From Bettongia penicillata ogilbyi (taxonomy: Eukaryota > Chordata > Mammalia > Diprotodontia > Potoroidae), in NCBI GenBank assembly GCA_023548195.1, contig JAJHZJ010000061.1, positions 4,670,297-4,734,296 of the forward strand: a DNA stretch of 64,000 bases, in the 5' to 3' direction. Shown piece after piece: positions 33,890 to 46,271 of this stretch. The position numbers were made by a program, and so were the translations under genes. Each line of letters begins with the position of its first letter. Positions within the stretch are counted from its first letter, which is position 1. The notes under the pieces were generated by a model. That model was not told the DNA's origin. It worked only from the letters and a program-made list of their open reading frames with translations, and ran no database searches.

Positions 33890-34197
33890 ACTAGGTAAAA
33901 TGCCATTTTCGCCTCATTTCTTACCTAATCTTAATTACTGAATGGGTATTGCCCCAGACAAACTGAGACTTTGGAAAGACCTTAGCTTAAAAATGCCACG
34001 ATCTCCCACTGCATCTGGAGTCACTTCTAATCCTCCTGACCTATATCTTGAACCTGGACTCTGATGACTCCACAGGAAAGCCTGAAGCTGATGACTTTGC
34101 ACAGCTGGGCCTCACTTTAATCCAATTCATTTACAAGTCAAGACCTCACCTTTCTGATGTCATTGATCTTCTGATAAGGAAGAACAAACAACAGTGA
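33890..34197 (+). mobile_element. Marsupial SINE, sense, 5' truncated
   Basis: Middle 'cctcatttcttacctaatct', then 'gatctcccactgcatctgga', 'gctgatgactttgcacagct', and the tail 'aaggaagaacaaacaacagt'. The tail block is related to that of the long-tail family at 38871. Confidence 0.7.
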
Positions 34198-34256
34198 TGT
34201 GCCTGGCACATAGTAAGCTTCTTGTTTCTTAAATGACTGAATGACTGAAGAACAGT
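34198..34256 (+). repeat. L2 3' tail
   Basis: 'gtgcctggcacatagtaagc' followed by the GACTGAATGACTGAA terminal repeat. Confidence 0.65.
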
Positions 34257-35220
34257 AGCTTAACTAGAAGCTTTCTGCGAATGAGCTTGACTATTTTTGA
34301 TGCTGGTTTTTTCACACAGCTCCACCAGAGGGGTTTCTCCTAGTACTCAGTGACTCCCCTTTCCCTTTTGAGGTAAGAACGCAGAATTCTCCCTTATGAA
34401 ATCAACAGTCCCTTTAAATTATCCCATGGTCTCCAAAGAGTTATCTGATTCATCATTTTGTGAATATTAACCTCTTCCTACAGTTACAATCAACTGCATT
34501 CAGGGACTACAATCCTTCAGTTATTCCACATTCCTCAAAACAGTCTTCTTCCTAGTCTGTCTGAAAATTTTGTTTCTTTGCATTTATATTTTGTTTTCTT
34601 TTTTAAGAAAGTTCTTTTCCTGTCCACTGACAATCAATAAACTATTTACATACAAAAGGGGTACCACCTTATATCCTTTATATGATTATTTAACCCTTTT
34701 TTTATTGAGGCTACAGTTCTTTTTATCTCCTCTTGGCAAACACACTGTTGACAGCTTTTCTGGGAGGGAAAAGTATTCTTTGCACATATATTTTAGCAGT
34801 TTTTATTAAATAGAAGTTGCTTTCTTGCCCCTTTCAATGACTACACTGTTTGTCTATGAAAAGCAATAAAATGAAAGGTAATAATACTTTTCATCCCTCC
34901 CCAGTTAATGCATTTCTTTTTCTTTATGCAAAGTTCATGTTCTGCCCTTTGCAGCAATCAGACTCCTCACAACCTAAAGGGCAATGACTTACACTACCAT
35001 AGAAACATCCATGATGTCCCAGGCAATAAGAGTCTTAGAACGAGGTACCTTTAGAATGGGCTAGGTTGGAGTAAGAAAAGACAGAGTTAGGGAGCAGTAT
35101 TTTGCATGCTGTTTAGGCTATTTCATTCTAGATTTTCATTCCCTTTGTGTTTTAAGTTGTTTGTTTCCATTGGTATTGATTCATAGTGAAGAAAGAATTA
35201 AGCAAAAGTGCCATGAGAAG
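34257..35220. other. Unassigned stretch
   Basis: No repeat or gene was recognised. A 79-codon frame at 34570-34809 is Phe/Leu-rich and low in information. Confidence 0.4.
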
Positions 35221-35221
35221 T

Positions 35222-35477
35222 CAGTTGTTGTTGTTCAGCTGTATTCCAGTTGTGTTCAACTTTCCATGACCTCATTTGGGGTTTTCTTGGCAGAGATGCT
35301 AGACTGGTTTGCCATTTCCTTCTCCAACTAATTTCACAGATAAGGAAACTGAGGTATACAACTTGGCCAGGGTCACACAGCCTACTGGCTACTGAGTCTA
35401 GGTTTGAACTCAAGGAGATGAGTCTTCCTGACTTCTGGCCCAGCACTCTATCCACTATGCCACCTATTAGTAGCAGA
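35222..35477 (-). mobile_element. MAR1-like SINE, full length
   Basis: Antisense copy from the RTE-like tail 'cagttgttgttgttcagctg' through 'tggcagagatgctagactgg' and 'tttgccatttccttctccaa' to the head 'ctctatccactatgccacct'. Chance open frames on both strands (102 and 79 codons) are shadows of this SINE. Confidence 0.85.
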
Positions 35478-35479
35478 AC

Positions 35480-37620
35480 AATTCTATAAAACTCTAATGT
35501 TACCATGTATTAAGTGTAAGCTATGTGTTGGAGCCATATAAAACAGCAAAAGGCAAATGACAAATAGTTTGATGGAATCATGTAAATAATCACCCTGACA
35601 GTTGTTATTATCAAAAGAAAATTAGCAATTAATTGCTAAGATAATTTGTAAAGATGTATATTTTCAAATAATTTCTCATTTAAATAAAATATGATTCAAA
35701 GCAACTGTATTAGTCAGATGCTGGGGACCAGTCTCCTTTTCTATATGAGTAAAAGGAATGTGGACACATTAATAACTATGTAGGAAGATTTATGGTGATA
35801 ATCCATTATGGATCATAATTTAGAGTTTTGATTTGCTTGATATTTTGATAGCTTTCTCAAAGTTAGACTAAATAATCCTGTAAGTAATAAAAATATTTTT
35901 AGAATTTAGTTCATATGAAGAAAATGAGTGGACAATCTCAGTATACATATGTGAACATATAAAAAAGAAAAACAAATTTTATAAGGTATTTTTGTTAAGT
36001 GCAGCTTAAAATCAATTATGTTGGGAAGAAAAGCATGATCCTCCACCCTTAGCAGCATCTTGTTTCTCATCAGACGAATTTCTGCTTGGATTATTTAAGC
36101 AAAGGGTTAGGTCAAGTCATGGTCAAACTACTTTAAAAAGAGAACAAACTTGGTTTTAAGCTAGCACCAGAATCTCTACTTATTAAACAAATCGAATTAG
36201 CATGAAAATATTCCTTCAATTATTTACCACCTACCTTTTTGTCTTCCGTTTTGTCACTCTTTTATAATCCTCCTGATCCTTGGCCTGGTTTGGAAATAGC
36301 TTCAGTCTGATAACGATTATAAATAGTCTACCTGGGGCCAAAGTTTCTGAAGAGAGAACAAGACCAAAGTCCCCCATATGAGATTAACTATGGGTTTTCC
36401 TTTTTTGTTTACGACTGACTTTTAAAAATCACTTTTTAAACGAGAGATTGGTGTATCATATAAAACCGTCTTGTCTTGGATATAATATGGTCATCATATT
36501 GTTCCTTTATTTTAAAGTGCTTTGAGCTCATTCCAGATTTCTTAGGTAGACCCTGTGAGACAGATCATTGCATCATACTCTTCTGTATACATAAGATAGC
36601 TTCATTTTTCCAGTAGCCGCTATGGGGAAAGAAGTTGGGGCCAGGGGACAAGAGAGGAAAGTATAATTAGTTAAATGAAAGCTTCTCTTCTTGGGCATAT
36701 ACTAGATGCCCAGCTAGAATCCAGGGCTATAATGGCAGGAAGATCTACACAGTGGAAAAATACCTGCCCAGGGAGTAATTAACTACCTTAATTAAAATTT
36801 TCCTTGATTCTTTATTTCCCTGATGAAACATGAGCTCCTGAAAAAAGAGGTCTGAATTGATAAGTTTTTGACAAACTTCTAAGAACTGGTAAATGGTGGT
36901 ATTCATTATGTATCATAATTTAGTGTTTTGATAGTGGTAATAGTGGTAAACCACTACATCATCAGCTTATTTTAAATACGGTAATAGATAGACCTTCAAG
37001 ATTATCTGCAGAGTTTGTGTCAGATAAAAAGCCTTTGCTCTCTGGGACATTTCTCAGAATGACTGTCCACTTGATATAGGCCAGAAGAGAAAAAAACAAC
37101 TGAGCTGTCTCTATTCAAACCAGACCGTCTGTCAACTTAGTATAAGTGTAAATGTTTTCAGACAAGTAAAGTGACTTTAAGAATTTCCGGAGAAACAAGT
37201 GGCAGAATTTAAACAAATGCAATCCAGCCCGAAATGAGATTTCTAGTCATTCCTTTGGTGAATTTAATAAGGCACATCTCCATATTTCTCATAATGGGAA
37301 AAAGAATGTGTTTATTTTCTTCTAAGGATCTTAAGAGCATCTCATAATCTGTAAAATTGCTGCGGAGGTAGGTGCAAAAAAAAATTGTTATTTGTATCTG
37401 GGCAAACCACAAAAGGCAAATGGCTTAACCAGAGTCCACAGTTAGAGAACTGACACCATGGCTAATAATTCACACCTGGAGGGGGTTTCCTGCTTAAGTT
37501 CTACTTCCTTTTAGAGTTTAGACTTTACTGCTTATTTCACAAATGTGTGTTTCTGGACTATACATATTATTAAGCTATATACTCTGTCTTCTGGTCATAA
37601 AAGACATTCTAGACCTAATT
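35480..37620. other. Largest repeat-poor unassigned stretch
   Basis: About 2.1 kb with no recognised repeat and no convincing exon. This could be unique sequence or very old repeat. It is the best place to look for conserved non-coding elements, but none can be shown by reading a single sequence. Confidence 0.45.
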
Positions 37621-37624
37621 AACT

Positions 37625-38375
37625 TTTTAAAAAATATATAGGTTTGATATTTTTTTTAATCTTTTTGTGAATATTGATCTTTTTTTAAATTTTTTTAATT
37701 TTTTTTATTTTATTCTGAACTTAAGAAACAAAACAAGCATTTCCATAACATAGTAGAATAGAAAAAGTGTTATTATAAATGAAACTGCAAACATATGTAC
37801 CCCCCACCCTGAGATGGCTACCATTAGGCACAAATATGATTTAAAACCATTCTACACATACTTGTATGTATCAATTCTTTCTCTGGATGCAGATAGCATC
37901 TTCCTTCACATGTCCTTTTTAGTTAGTGTAGGTATTTGTAATAGTCAAAATGACATCCACTCAATGTTGTTCTTAAAACAATATCGTTGTTACTGCGCTC
38001 ATTTCACTTCATTATTTCATGTATGTTTTTCTAAAATCATCAGAGTCATTATTTCTCATAGCACAGTAGGATTCTATCACAATCATATAGCACAGCTTGT
38101 TTGAACATTCCCCAATTGATAGGCATCCCCACAATTTCCAGTTCTTTGCCACCACAAAGAGCTGATATAATATATAGAATATATATATAAGATATATATA
38201 GATATATATTATATATAGATATATATAGATATATATATAAGAATATATAGATTCTTTTCCTTTTTCCCTAATCATTTTTAGACACAGACCTAGTAGTGGT
38301 ATTGCTGAGCCAAAGGGTATAGGTAGTTTAATAACTCTTTGGGCATAACTCCATGGAATGGGATACTGTGAGAAA
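37625..38375 (-). mobile_element. L1 LINE 3' end, antisense
   Basis: The plus strand starts with a T-rich end, then 'cataacatagtagaatagaa' and 'gcaaacatatgtaccccc'. It then runs into the reverse complement of the ORF2 end: 'attccccaattgataggcat', 'ccagttctttgccaccacaa', 'acctagtagtggtattgctg'. A TA-rich expansion (38165-38240) lies inside the former coding region, so it cannot be active. The minus-strand frame at 38012-38275 carries the L1-like residues VVAKNWKLWGC. Confidence 0.8.
38165..38242. repeat. (TA)n-rich low-complexity tract
   Basis: Imperfect TATAGA/TATATA repeats within the antisense L1. Confidence 0.85.
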
Positions 38376-38564
38376 AGGCTTGTTATTCCTTGGGTGAAAT
38401 AATCATTCAGATATAAAAACTAAAAATAACAAATAATTAAATAATTAAGGATTAATGAAATATTTCATTACTTGCTGAGATAATGTCAACTGAAGTTCAA
38501 AAATGGATGTTTAATAATACATAGTATATGCTTGTTACTGAGAAAAATGTGATTTTTGTGTCTC

Positions 38565-38700
38565 ATCATCTTGGGCAAGTTATTTAACTTCTCTGTCATT
38601 TTTCTTATCTCTAAAAACGGGAAGGTTAAGCTAGATGACTTCTAAGACTTTCATCTTTAACAATCTAATAAATATTTTTATTCTATATCACATTATATTT
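38565..38700 (+). repeat. MIR fragment
   Basis: 'catcttgggcaagttattta', 'cttatctctaaaaacgggaa' and 'gctagatgacttctaagact' mark a sense MIR. Confidence 0.65.
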
Positions 38701-38870
38701 TGAAAATATCAAAGAAAATTAAAAGTAGTATTATTTACTTCACACTTTGATGATTCTGAAATTTCATCAATGTGTATATTCTCTCTGTTGGTACATATTG
38801 CAACCTGTCCATGCCTTTTCATCTCATCCAACTTTGTTTGTATTTTCCCCTAATGCCTCTATGGAAGATG

Positions 38871-39187
38871 GGGCAGCTAGGTGGTGCAGTGCATAGAGCA
38901 CCAGTGCAGGAGTCAGGAGGACCTGAGTTCAAATCTCACCTCAGGTACTTGACACTCACTAGCTATGTGACCTTGGGCAAGTCACTTAACCCCAATTGCC
39001 TCATCCTCGGTCATCTCCAGTCATCCTGATGAATATCTGGTCACTGGATTCAGATGACTCTGGAGGAGAAGTAAGGCTGGTGACCTGCACAGCCCTCCCT
39101 CACTCAAACCAAAGTCAAGTGCAAGTCATGTCATCATTTCTCTGATGGCCTGGTCTTCTTTGGCAAAGAAGGACAAACACACACACC
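38871..39187 (+). mobile_element. Marsupial tRNA-derived SINE, full length, 10-bp target duplication
   Basis: The best sense copy of the long-tail family. Head 'gggcagctaggtggtgcagt' (A-box side), 'ctagctatgtgaccttgggc', 'gtcatcctgatgaatatctg', tail 'ttctttggcaaagaaggaca' and (AC)n end. ATGGAAGATG flanks it at 38861-38870 and 39188-39197. A pol III promoter is expected in the head. Confidence 0.9.
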
Positions 39188-39199
39188 ATGGAAGATGTG

Positions 39200-39815
39200 A
39201 GAGGCATTCTTCCAGATTTCATGACATTGCATTCTCAGTGGAGAACACTGGCCATTTATCACCCCCTGCTCTTGCTACATGACTGATCCATCTTCTTTCA
39301 GGCATCTACCTCCCTTTATACTCTTTCTCCTATGCAAAACTTTATTGGTAATGATCTGCAAGCTAGTCATGCCCACTGTTTACAAGAGAACCATTGCCCT
39401 TTGGGTAACCCTCAACTTTACTTCCTTAGACACTTTAGTATTCCATGAAATACAAGCATATAATATCATTAGATGAACACAGGTGTTTAAAAGATGGACC
39501 ACTGTTTCAGGGAGAAACTTTGGTACATTAAAAGTATAACAGACAGTAAATGCCAGAACCAGGATTCAGACTCATCTCCTTTGACTCCAAGTTCGCTATC
39601 CTTTCCATTGTACCACATTGCCTCCCATTATATGATTCAAGGCAGAAGGAGACCTTTCCCCTATTTTACAGCAACCAGACTCTTAAGATACATAATTTTC
39701 CATTGCCCTCTCATGTCCTTAGTTACAAAACCAAGAATAGAATGCAAGACAAAAACAGGTTTGCATTGATTGACAATGTAAAGTCTAAAACTGAAGCAAA
39801 GGATATGTGTATATG
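39200..39815. other. Unassigned stretch
   Basis: Overlapping open frames (39279-39816, up to 91 codons) lack domains and splice context. Part of 39550-39640 resembles a degraded antisense MIR. Confidence 0.4.
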
Positions 39816-39819
39816 AGTG

Positions 39820-39985
39820 TGGTATATGTTTATATACATAGTATGTATATAATATATAAACATACATAATAATTTATATAATGTACTATGTATCTATATA
39901 TGTGTGCATATATATGTGTGTGTGTATATATATATATATACATACATACATACGTGTGTGTATGGGTGTGTGTGTGTGTATAGTG
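39820..39985. repeat. TA/TG microsatellite cluster
   Basis: Mixed TATG, TATA and TGTG units over about 165 bp. Confidence 0.85.
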
Positions 39986-40139
39986 ATTTCTTGGCCTCAA
40001 GTGGTTATTTCAGGTAAATTCAAATATTTAAATTTTTAATCACACTATATCTCTGAAACTGACCTCAGTATAGTTATTAGAGCAAAATAGCTCCATAAGT
40101 CATGTCTTCATGAGGCAAGAACTTCTAAACCAGAGGATA

Positions 40140-40254
40140 TTACTTAGCTCAAAATATATTAATAAGTATAATATGCATATACTTAGACATATATCATACA
40201 TACATATGTGTATACATATATACATGTATATGCATATGCACAAATATGTATATG
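40140..40254. repeat. TA/CATA-rich tract
   Basis: Imperfect ATACATATG-type repeats over about 115 bp. Confidence 0.65.
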
Positions 40255-40255
40255 T

Positions 40256-40345
40256 CGTTTAGCAAGTATTTCCTGAACACTCCCTATATATCTAGTGCTG
40301 TGCTAAGCCCTTAGGCCCTGTGAAGGTACACATGAGCTGGGCCTA
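40256..40345 (-). repeat. L2 3' tail, antisense
   Basis: 'agcaagtatttcctgaacac' and 'ctagtgctgtgctaagccct' are the reverse complement of the L2 terminus. Confidence 0.6.
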
Positions 40346-41037
40346 GGTAGTAATGACAACAAATTTGCCTATGGAAGCAGAGAAGTAAAAGTACCAAGGA
40401 TACATCAACCAGAGATGGCAGTTGCGGTACATGCTTTTAGTTTTATGGAGGTGGGAAAATGAGTGAGTATTAGTTATTTAAAGAAAAGATCTGATATCAA
40501 ATTTTGTAGAAAAACAAAGAAACACACCACTATGATGTTTGATGTAGTTAAAGAAGCTATAAGAAGGAAAACTGTCAAGAGCAAGAAGAGATTCAAAGAA
40601 TGGAGATGGAAAGGGACCTTATAAATAGATCAATCTAATCTAATATCCTTTTTACAAATGAAAAATGAAAAACCTCATAATGCCAAGAGATCTAAAGAAG
40701 TTAGAAAAGATGTGAATGATATAACTAGAGTAATTATTCACTTACCCAAAGTGAGTATGAAAAGTTGAAAAGATCAGAGTTATCATTTGCTCAAATAGAT
40801 GATTAATTTTAGGAATGAAGCCCTACATTTTGTTTGATGAACAGAATGCTGAACTCTATATTTATACTAATCTTTCAAAGTAAACTGGAAAAAACAAGTG
40901 TTTTTGAAGTTAATAATGATGAGTTATGAAACATGACGCTTCCAACATTACTTGAAACAATCAACAACATCTAAAGAAGAAACATTCAAGGTCCCTGTGA
41001 CCCCAAAAAGCATATATGTGAAAAATGTGTGGCAACA
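40346..41037. other. Unassigned purine-rich stretch
   Basis: No repeat family or coding frame was recognised. Confidence 0.4.
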
Positions 41038-41039
41038 CT

Positions 41040-42205
41040 GAATTTTTTGTTTCTTTAATGTTTATTTTCAGTTCCAAATTCTCTGCCTCCCTCAACAACC
41101 TTTCCCACACATTGAGAAGGTAAGAAATATGATGCAGCAGTCATGTTAACGCTTCTTTCACATCAGTAATGGTGTCAAGCAGAAATCACCTCACAAAATC
41201 AAAACATGAATCTCAATATGCAGAATTATTGAAGCATTGGAAAAGATCTATGTATCACAAAAGGGATAAAGAGTGGCCCAGGAAAGGTATTGTTTACCAT
41301 GACAGTGCTCTGGTTCATTGTATACTTTCTTTATCCTAAGTTTTTTTATGCCTTTTACTTTTGTATCAGTCATTTACCAGTGTGTCATCCCATTATTGAA
41401 CCATTCCTTCAGTAAAACCAACAAGCATAATTTCCACTAATCTGACAGCATGTACCACGTTCCACACCTGCAGGGCCCCATCTCTTTACTAAACAGGGAG
41501 ATATTTTATCATCTGTTCTCTGGAACAAATATTAGTTAGTCATTATGGTGAGTCAGCATTCAATTGCCTTTTAGCATTGTGTTTTGTTCCTATTATTATC
41601 GACATTGTGTTTATTGCTTTCCTGGATTTGCTTAATTTGTTCTGCATATATCATACAAGCATTCCCATGACGCTCATCATATTTGTTCTTATCTTAAATC
41701 ACAACATTATTATGTTGTATTTACATGTCACAATTTGTTAACCATTTCCCAACTGATGGGTACCCATTTTGTTTCCTTCTTTTTGCTATACAAGAAGGGC
41801 TGTGATGAAATATTTTTTATGTACCATAAAAAAGTATCTTTCTATTTGCTTTTGATTTGGGATATATACCTAGTAGTGAGAGTATCAGCTAAGTAGATTT
41901 TCATGCATAATCCCAGACTTTTTCAGATCAATTCACAGCTTCATCAATGCTACATTAATATGTCTATTTTACCATATCTTCTATAACACTATTTCTGTCT
42001 TTTAACATCATTGATCACAGAGGTGTCTTTCAGTTCTCAATCTATCAATTTTTCCACCTTAAAAGGTGAAATCTAAGAAATGTCATGATTTGCATTTCTC
42101 TTATTTATAAATTTGGCAACATCTTTCATATGTTTATTGATAGTTTTAATTTCTTCTTTTTAAAATCATTGATTCACGTTCCTTGATCTATGATGTACTT
42201 TCTAC
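41040..42205 (-). mobile_element. Old L1 LINE 3' end, antisense
   Basis: Starts at the antisense 3' terminus ('atgtttattttcagttccaa', 'attctctgcctccctcaaca'). It later shows the ORF2 end, 'aaccatttcccaactgatgg', 'gggatatatacctagtagtg', 'atgatttgcatttctcttat' and 'ttcatatgtttattgatagt'. More diverged than the copies at 37625 and 61071. Confidence 0.7.
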
Positions 42206-42299
42206 GAAATAGTTTTGAACTGAAAATAGCATTACTATCTTGTCTACCCACTTATTTATCAAAATTGTTGTTTTATTTTGTTTTTAAAAATTCAAATCC

Positions 42300-42525
42300 A
42301 AGGTCAAAAAAACAAAGATTAGTCATTCCAGAAAGAACATGCTACAGACCACTACAGGGTTTAAAGTCAGAGTACCTGGCTTCAAATCTGATCCCTGCTA
42401 CTTATGATCTGGGTGACCATGGGCAAGGCACTTAATTCCTTGGGTCTCATTTCATTTGTAAAATGAAGAAATTGGATGTGAAGGCTTCTAAGTCCCTTCC
42501 CACATGTAGAATCCAATGAGCTTAT
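42300..42525 (+). repeat. MIR
   Basis: 'agtcagagtacctggcttca', 'catgggcaaggcacttaatt' and 'catttgtaaaatgaagaaat' mark a near-complete sense MIR. Confidence 0.75.
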
Positions 42526-42529
42526 GGTT

Positions 42530-42775
42530 TTGAAGATAATTCCAAAAGTGGTGTTCAAAACTGTTTTGAGTAATGTCTTAACAAAAATGAAAGATTTCCT
42601 CATCTTGGTCACAAAATCATGAACCCCAATTCCATAACTTGTGGTAGAGAAAGTATTCTCATTATCCTATAGGCACCTGGTGAGCAAGATCACTTGACTC
42701 CTCTTTCAGATCTAAATGAACTCACTTAGATCAGTTTCTGCTAATTCAGCAAAATTTCAGTGTCACCACTTTTTA
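42530..42775. other. Spacer
   Basis: Nothing recognised. Confidence 0.4.
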
Positions 42776-42777
42776 GT

Positions 42778-43020
42778 CATTGGTGAAAGTATATGAGATT
42801 TGGAGTAAGAATATCTGGGTTTAAGTACAGCACTTCCACTAATTGGTTGTTTAACTACAAGCAAGTCATTTAAACTTTCTGTGCCTCAGTTGCTCATTTG
42901 TAAAATAAGGATGATAATGCTTATAGCTACTAAATAGAGTTGTGGTAAGGATCAAATTGTGTAATGTATGTGAAAACACACTGCAATTATAAAGAACTAT
43001 ATATAAGCTCCTTAAATCAT
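42778..43020 (+). repeat. MIR
   Basis: 'gatttggagtaagaatatct', 'gcctcagttgctcatttgta', 'gttgtggtaaggatcaaatt' and the end 'ataaagaactatatataagc'. Confidence 0.75.
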
Positions 43021-43054
43021 TAGATGTTCGTGTTAATTATTTAAAATTATAAAC

Positions 43055-43130
43055 GAACCCTGTCTCAAGAACTTTGTAATCTAGTTAGGGAGGTAATGCT
43101 AATAAACATGAAGTAATTAGAGAACATTTA
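43055..43130 (-). repeat. L2 fragment, antisense
   Basis: 'tctcaagaactttgtaatct' followed by 'agttagggaggtaatgctaa' matches the antisense L2 3' region. Confidence 0.5.
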
Positions 43131-43269
43131 AATATTAAGCTGTGGGCACTGTTCTATTTTTCCTCTTCAGAGCCTGATGCAGAGCCATTGGCTACTCAAT
43201 TCCATAAGCTCACCAAAGCCTTCTGCCATTTGGGAGTAAAGGAAAGGTTTCAATTAAGACATTCCAGTT

Positions 43270-43365
43270 GAGGTTATATGACAAGGATAGAGACAGAATT
43301 ATAGGTATGAGGAGACAGAGGTTATGTGACAAGGATAGAGAGAGAATTATAGGTATGAGGAGGCA
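43270..43365. repeat. Tandem duplication of a 48-bp unit
   Basis: Two adjacent copies (43270-43317, 43318-43365) of a unit beginning GAGGTTATATGACAAGG. They differ at about three positions. An open frame at 43268-43465 repeats the residues DKDRxRIIGMRRQ because of this duplication and is not taken as a gene. Confidence 0.85.
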
Positions 43366-43369
43366 GAGC

Positions 43370-45535
43370 TCAGTGGTTATAGATAGAGATTTTGGAACTA
43401 AAAGAGTCAGGCATGGACCTGTCAGGAGTAAAAGCCAAAATCAGAGGCTGGGGCTGATATCATGAAGATGAATGGGTCAGAGTCAGTAATGCTGTCCAAA
43501 TAGGGGTCCAAAATAAAAACACAACCAAATCCAGGGAGGCTAGTAGAAGAAAAAGGCCAAGGTTAATAAATCAAGGATCTGTTAACTAGGTAAACAATGG
43601 AACATTGAGCTACTCATGGACAATTTCAGTTGTACAAATCAACATAGACCTATGGGCACATGCAACTTTTTAAGCTCTACTATGGACAGTCCAGAACTCC
43701 CACCCCCCAAGTTTCCCCTGAATTCCTTTGGCTCAAGACTTCCTATGGCCCCACACTCATGTTGCTGAATTTATCCTTCAGATTTTAGATAACTGGCCCA
43801 CTGGTTAAAGTACATTACTTATTCCCATTAGGAAGGTCCCATTTATCTTTGACGCCAGGGGTCAACTCTATACTGGCACAAAAGCCCATCTTAGAATTTG
43901 GTTACATTTGTTGATTTACCTTTCTGGTATGCAAATTCCTCAAAGGCATATTTTTACAGGGTGTACAGAGTGTTGTGGCTGCTGGGAAAGTCTTAAGTAA
44001 TCATTTTAGTCCCAGCCTCTGTCTTACGCTTTCTGTTTCACTTGTGTGTAGCATTCCAAACACATTGAGCATAAAATGGATTAATAACAAAGCTTTAGGT
44101 TTCATTTAGTACCATGATTTGACGGTGACCCATAATTGCTAATTGAAAACTGGAATTTCATACATACATTTCTTTTGTTGTTTTCCCTTTAGAGAAGTTG
44201 GGGGGAGGGGATCCTCAGGGAAATGAACAGAAATTTTTCAAAAAGGCATTAAAAATCCATCATCTGAAATGAGTACTAACTCCAGTAATACAATATTATT
44301 TACCTAGTAGAATGTAGCAGCACTAAGTGCTTTTAGGGTCTATTAAAGGCATTATTTGTACAATGTAATTTTGTATTTACCTAATAACCTATTGTCTAAA
44401 ATTTCAATCCAATGTAGATAGATATTTCCAATGGTATGTAGCAGCTTGGGTGAGAATACATATTAATATCCTTTTTTTCAAAACATAAATTATGGCTATG
44501 TTAAACATCTCTAAATGTTTGCAGCTCAGGACCTCAGCTTACTTTTTTCTTCTTTTAATGCATATAATATACAGACTTCTCTGCAATTCTGAGGCTAAGA
44601 CTGTCATATTCCAGAATCCTGTAACAAGAGCTTTGTTAGGAGGGGTACATTATGACTTGAGGGGAGACACAATCATGCCTATGCCTTTAAATCTTATTGT
44701 CAAGTTAGACTATCCAGTAGAAAATGAACCTTTTCTCTTAGTTGCTTGGCTTATTAAAGGACTGAACCTTGAGAAGTATTTTATAAGTCTGACCTATTTT
44801 TTAAGGGTAAACTTTTGTTAAAAAATAATAAAAGCTCTGAATGGAAATGCCTGGGAATATTTGACCTAGCTGGAGTCCATTTACAAACTTAAGATTGTGG
44901 TTACTTTCCAGACAGAAGAAAGAGGACTTGTGATGGACTGAATAATTATAAGTTTATTACTTATGCCCTGCTGTACAATTCAATAGGTTTGTTTTTAATC
45001 TTCAATTCATTTAAAGCTCTCCAGCCTTTGTTACTTCACAGCAGGATACTAAATAAGGGTCTTAACAGACACAGAAGGCAGAATGTTCAGGTCCACAAAG
45101 ACATGCAGAAGCTGAGCAAACAAGTAGACTGGGGCTGCAACTGGCAGCAGGGGGTAACTGGGGACAGACACCAACAACAGAGGACTTCCGTTTTGGCAAG
45201 TGTGGAGGATGAAGGAACTTCTCTAGTGAACAGAGACTGGACTATGTTGAGGCTCTAACACAGGCAATCAAGAATATATACACTAAATATAACTTGGTTT
45301 TCCTGCTAGAAGAGATATGTAGGGGGAAGGAACATCTCTATTCTCCAGCATATCAAGGATGATGAAGTATGTGCCCCTGGAGGATAGAAGAAAAGACCTT
45401 GAATGAAAATAAGAAAAAAACATCTTAAAAAACCCACTAACTCAGATTTATGGGGCTCAGGATCTTGAAACGGAGAAAAAAAGTCCTATTTGTTCTTCCT
45501 TGCATATGACATTCCATTTCCCAATTGTGTTCCTT
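43370..45535. other. Unassigned stretch with two modest open frames
   Basis: Open frames of 109 codons (44492-44821) and 89 codons (44989-45258) lie here. Neither has a recognisable domain nor a coherent splice frame. No clear repeat was identified, though parts may be old LTR or LINE. Confidence 0.35.
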
Positions 45536-45544
45536 TGTACAGGC

Positions 45545-45848
45545 TTTTTACAGTGCCTGGAAAGCAATCCCTTCCTTACCTCCACATCTTAGAATCCCTA
45601 GCTTCCTTCAAGGCTCTATAAATGTGCCATTTCCCAAATGAGGTCCTTCTTGATCCACCAGGTACTAGTACTCTCTGAAAGTACTTGTACTTATTCTGTA
45701 TTTATATTTTATATTTGTTAATATGTGTTCATGCAAATTTTTTGAGGGCAGAGATTATTTCATTTTTTTGTCTCTGAATCCCCAGCACATGCCCTATAAT
45801 GTGAAATGTTGGATAATTAACAAATGATTGTTGAATGAATGAATGAAG
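45545..45848 (+). repeat. L2 LINE 3' end
   Basis: 'acagtgcctggaaagcaatc', 'tttgagggcagagattattt', 'atccccagcacatgccctat' and the GAATGAATGAATGAA terminus. Confidence 0.75.
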
Positions 45849-45879
45849 AGCAAAAACGGGAGGAAGTGCTTCTTTACCT

Positions 45880-46128
45880 TTGTCTCTTGGAGTCTCTTAA
45901 CTCCTCACCTCAATCACTATGTCCTACAAGAATCCCTTCCTGCTGCCCTAGTTCTTTAATATTCATTCACCCCTTGGAAAATGCTTTGAATCTATTTATC
46001 TGTGTACCTGTTGTCTCTTCTCACCAACCACCATAGAATGCAAACTTCTTGAAGGTAGAGACTATTTATTTATTCTTCTCTCCCTAGCACCTAGAACTGT
46101 ATCTGGCACATAATATTGAATGTCAAGT
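45880..46128 (+). repeat. L2 LINE 3' end, second copy
   Basis: 'cccttggaaaatgctttgaa', 'tgaaggtagagactatttat' and 'gaactgtatctggcacataa', directly after the first L2 copy. Confidence 0.7.
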
Positions 46129-46134
46129 CAACCA

Positions 46135-46180
46135 CTATTAACATCTAGAAAGTACTTACTATGTGTCAGGGACTAAAAGA
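46135..46180 (-). repeat. L2 3' tail fragment, antisense
   Basis: 'agtacttactatgtgtcagg' is the reverse complement of the L2 terminus. Confidence 0.5.
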
Positions 46181-46271
46181 TAAGGGGCAATAGCACCAAG
46201 TAAAGAGAGGTGTCTTGGTGCTATGATTACCTGATGAGAGGTACAGAGTCTGATATATACTGATTTAATTT

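Noticed and set aside
33338..33985. Apparent 88-bp direct duplication (33338-33425 vs 33898-33985)
   Set aside because: Explained by two copies of the same marsupial SINE family rather than a local duplication.
35198..35506. 102- and 79-codon frames on opposite strands
   Set aside because: Both lie within a MAR1-like SINE.
44492..44821. 109-codon plus-strand open frame with a hydrophobic N-terminus
   Set aside because: It could mimic a signal peptide, but there is no family resemblance, no splice support and a stop-dense neighbourhood.
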